Assembly: GCA_045577495.1 (NCBI GenBank)
Contig: JAZNIK010000038.1
Span: 1 to 15,105 of the forward strand
Length of the DNA: 15,105 nt
Direction of reading: 5' to 3'
Source of the DNA: UMGS1279 sp045577495
GTDB lineage: Bacteria; Bacillota; Clostridia; Oscillospirales; Acutalibacteraceae
The notes under the pieces were generated by a model that was not told where the DNA came from, ran no database searches, and saw nothing but the letters and a program-made list of their open reading frames with translations. The stretch's first letter is position 1. Each line of letters starts with the position of its first letter. Positions 15,104 through 15,105 of the stretch are shown in pieces. The position numbers were made by a program, and so were the translations under genes.

Positions 15104-15105
15104 GT

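Overview
The window looks like chromosome from a gut-type member of the Firmicutes, class Clostridia (Ruminococcus/Oscillospiraceae-like). This is an inference from AT-rich DNA, strong AGGAG-type ribosome binding sites, near-consensus sigma-A promoters, a BspA-type leucine-rich-repeat surface protein with a Cys-rich tail, and LicD and ABC-2 polymer genes. No rRNA, tRNA or CRISPR array was seen. Almost every gene lies on the minus strand. The one clear exception is a small XRE regulator at 11385-11597.

Layout, following minus-strand transcription from right to left. (1) 13540-15105: a Tn916/phage-type tyrosine integrase with its own promoter, a terminator downstream, and a cluster of short direct repeats at its 3' end. 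This is probably one end of an integrative element that continues beyond the right edge. (2) 11661-13439: a secreted protein with two Ig-like domains, a ricin-type lectin domain and an M60-like zinc metallopeptidase domain. (3) 11006-11600: a control region. A 70-residue XRE regulator faces a consensus promoter on the other strand, and two related 17-bp palindromes lie between them. The leftward promoter reads into about 150 nt holding only a 30-codon ORF. (4) 9962-11005: a YeiH-family membrane transporter with its own terminator. (5) 3268-9822: a tightly packed six-gene operon behind a perfect TTGACA-N17-TATAAT promoter. It encodes an ABC-2 permease, an ABC ATPase with a Wzt-like C-terminal domain, a LicD protein, an SDR-like/LicD fusion, a D-2-hydroxyacid dehydrogenase and an IspD/TarI-type cytidylyltransferase. 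(6) 1-3216: a long BspA-like LRR surface protein, cut by the left edge, starting 51 nt after the operon with no strong terminator between.

The operon reads as a system for making, modifying and exporting a cell-surface polymer. The cytidylyltransferase would make a CDP-activated alcohol or acid. The dehydrogenase could make or consume its precursor. The two LicD proteins would transfer the phospho-group to a glycan, and the permease and ATPase would export the product as in TagGH or Wzm/Wzt systems. No glycosyltransferase is present, so the backbone must be made elsewhere. The least ordinary parts are the SDR-like half of the fusion, which appears to have lost its catalytic residues, the pairing of a 2-hydroxyacid dehydrogenase with a TarI-like enzyme, and the XRE operator region with its nearly gene-free divergent transcript.
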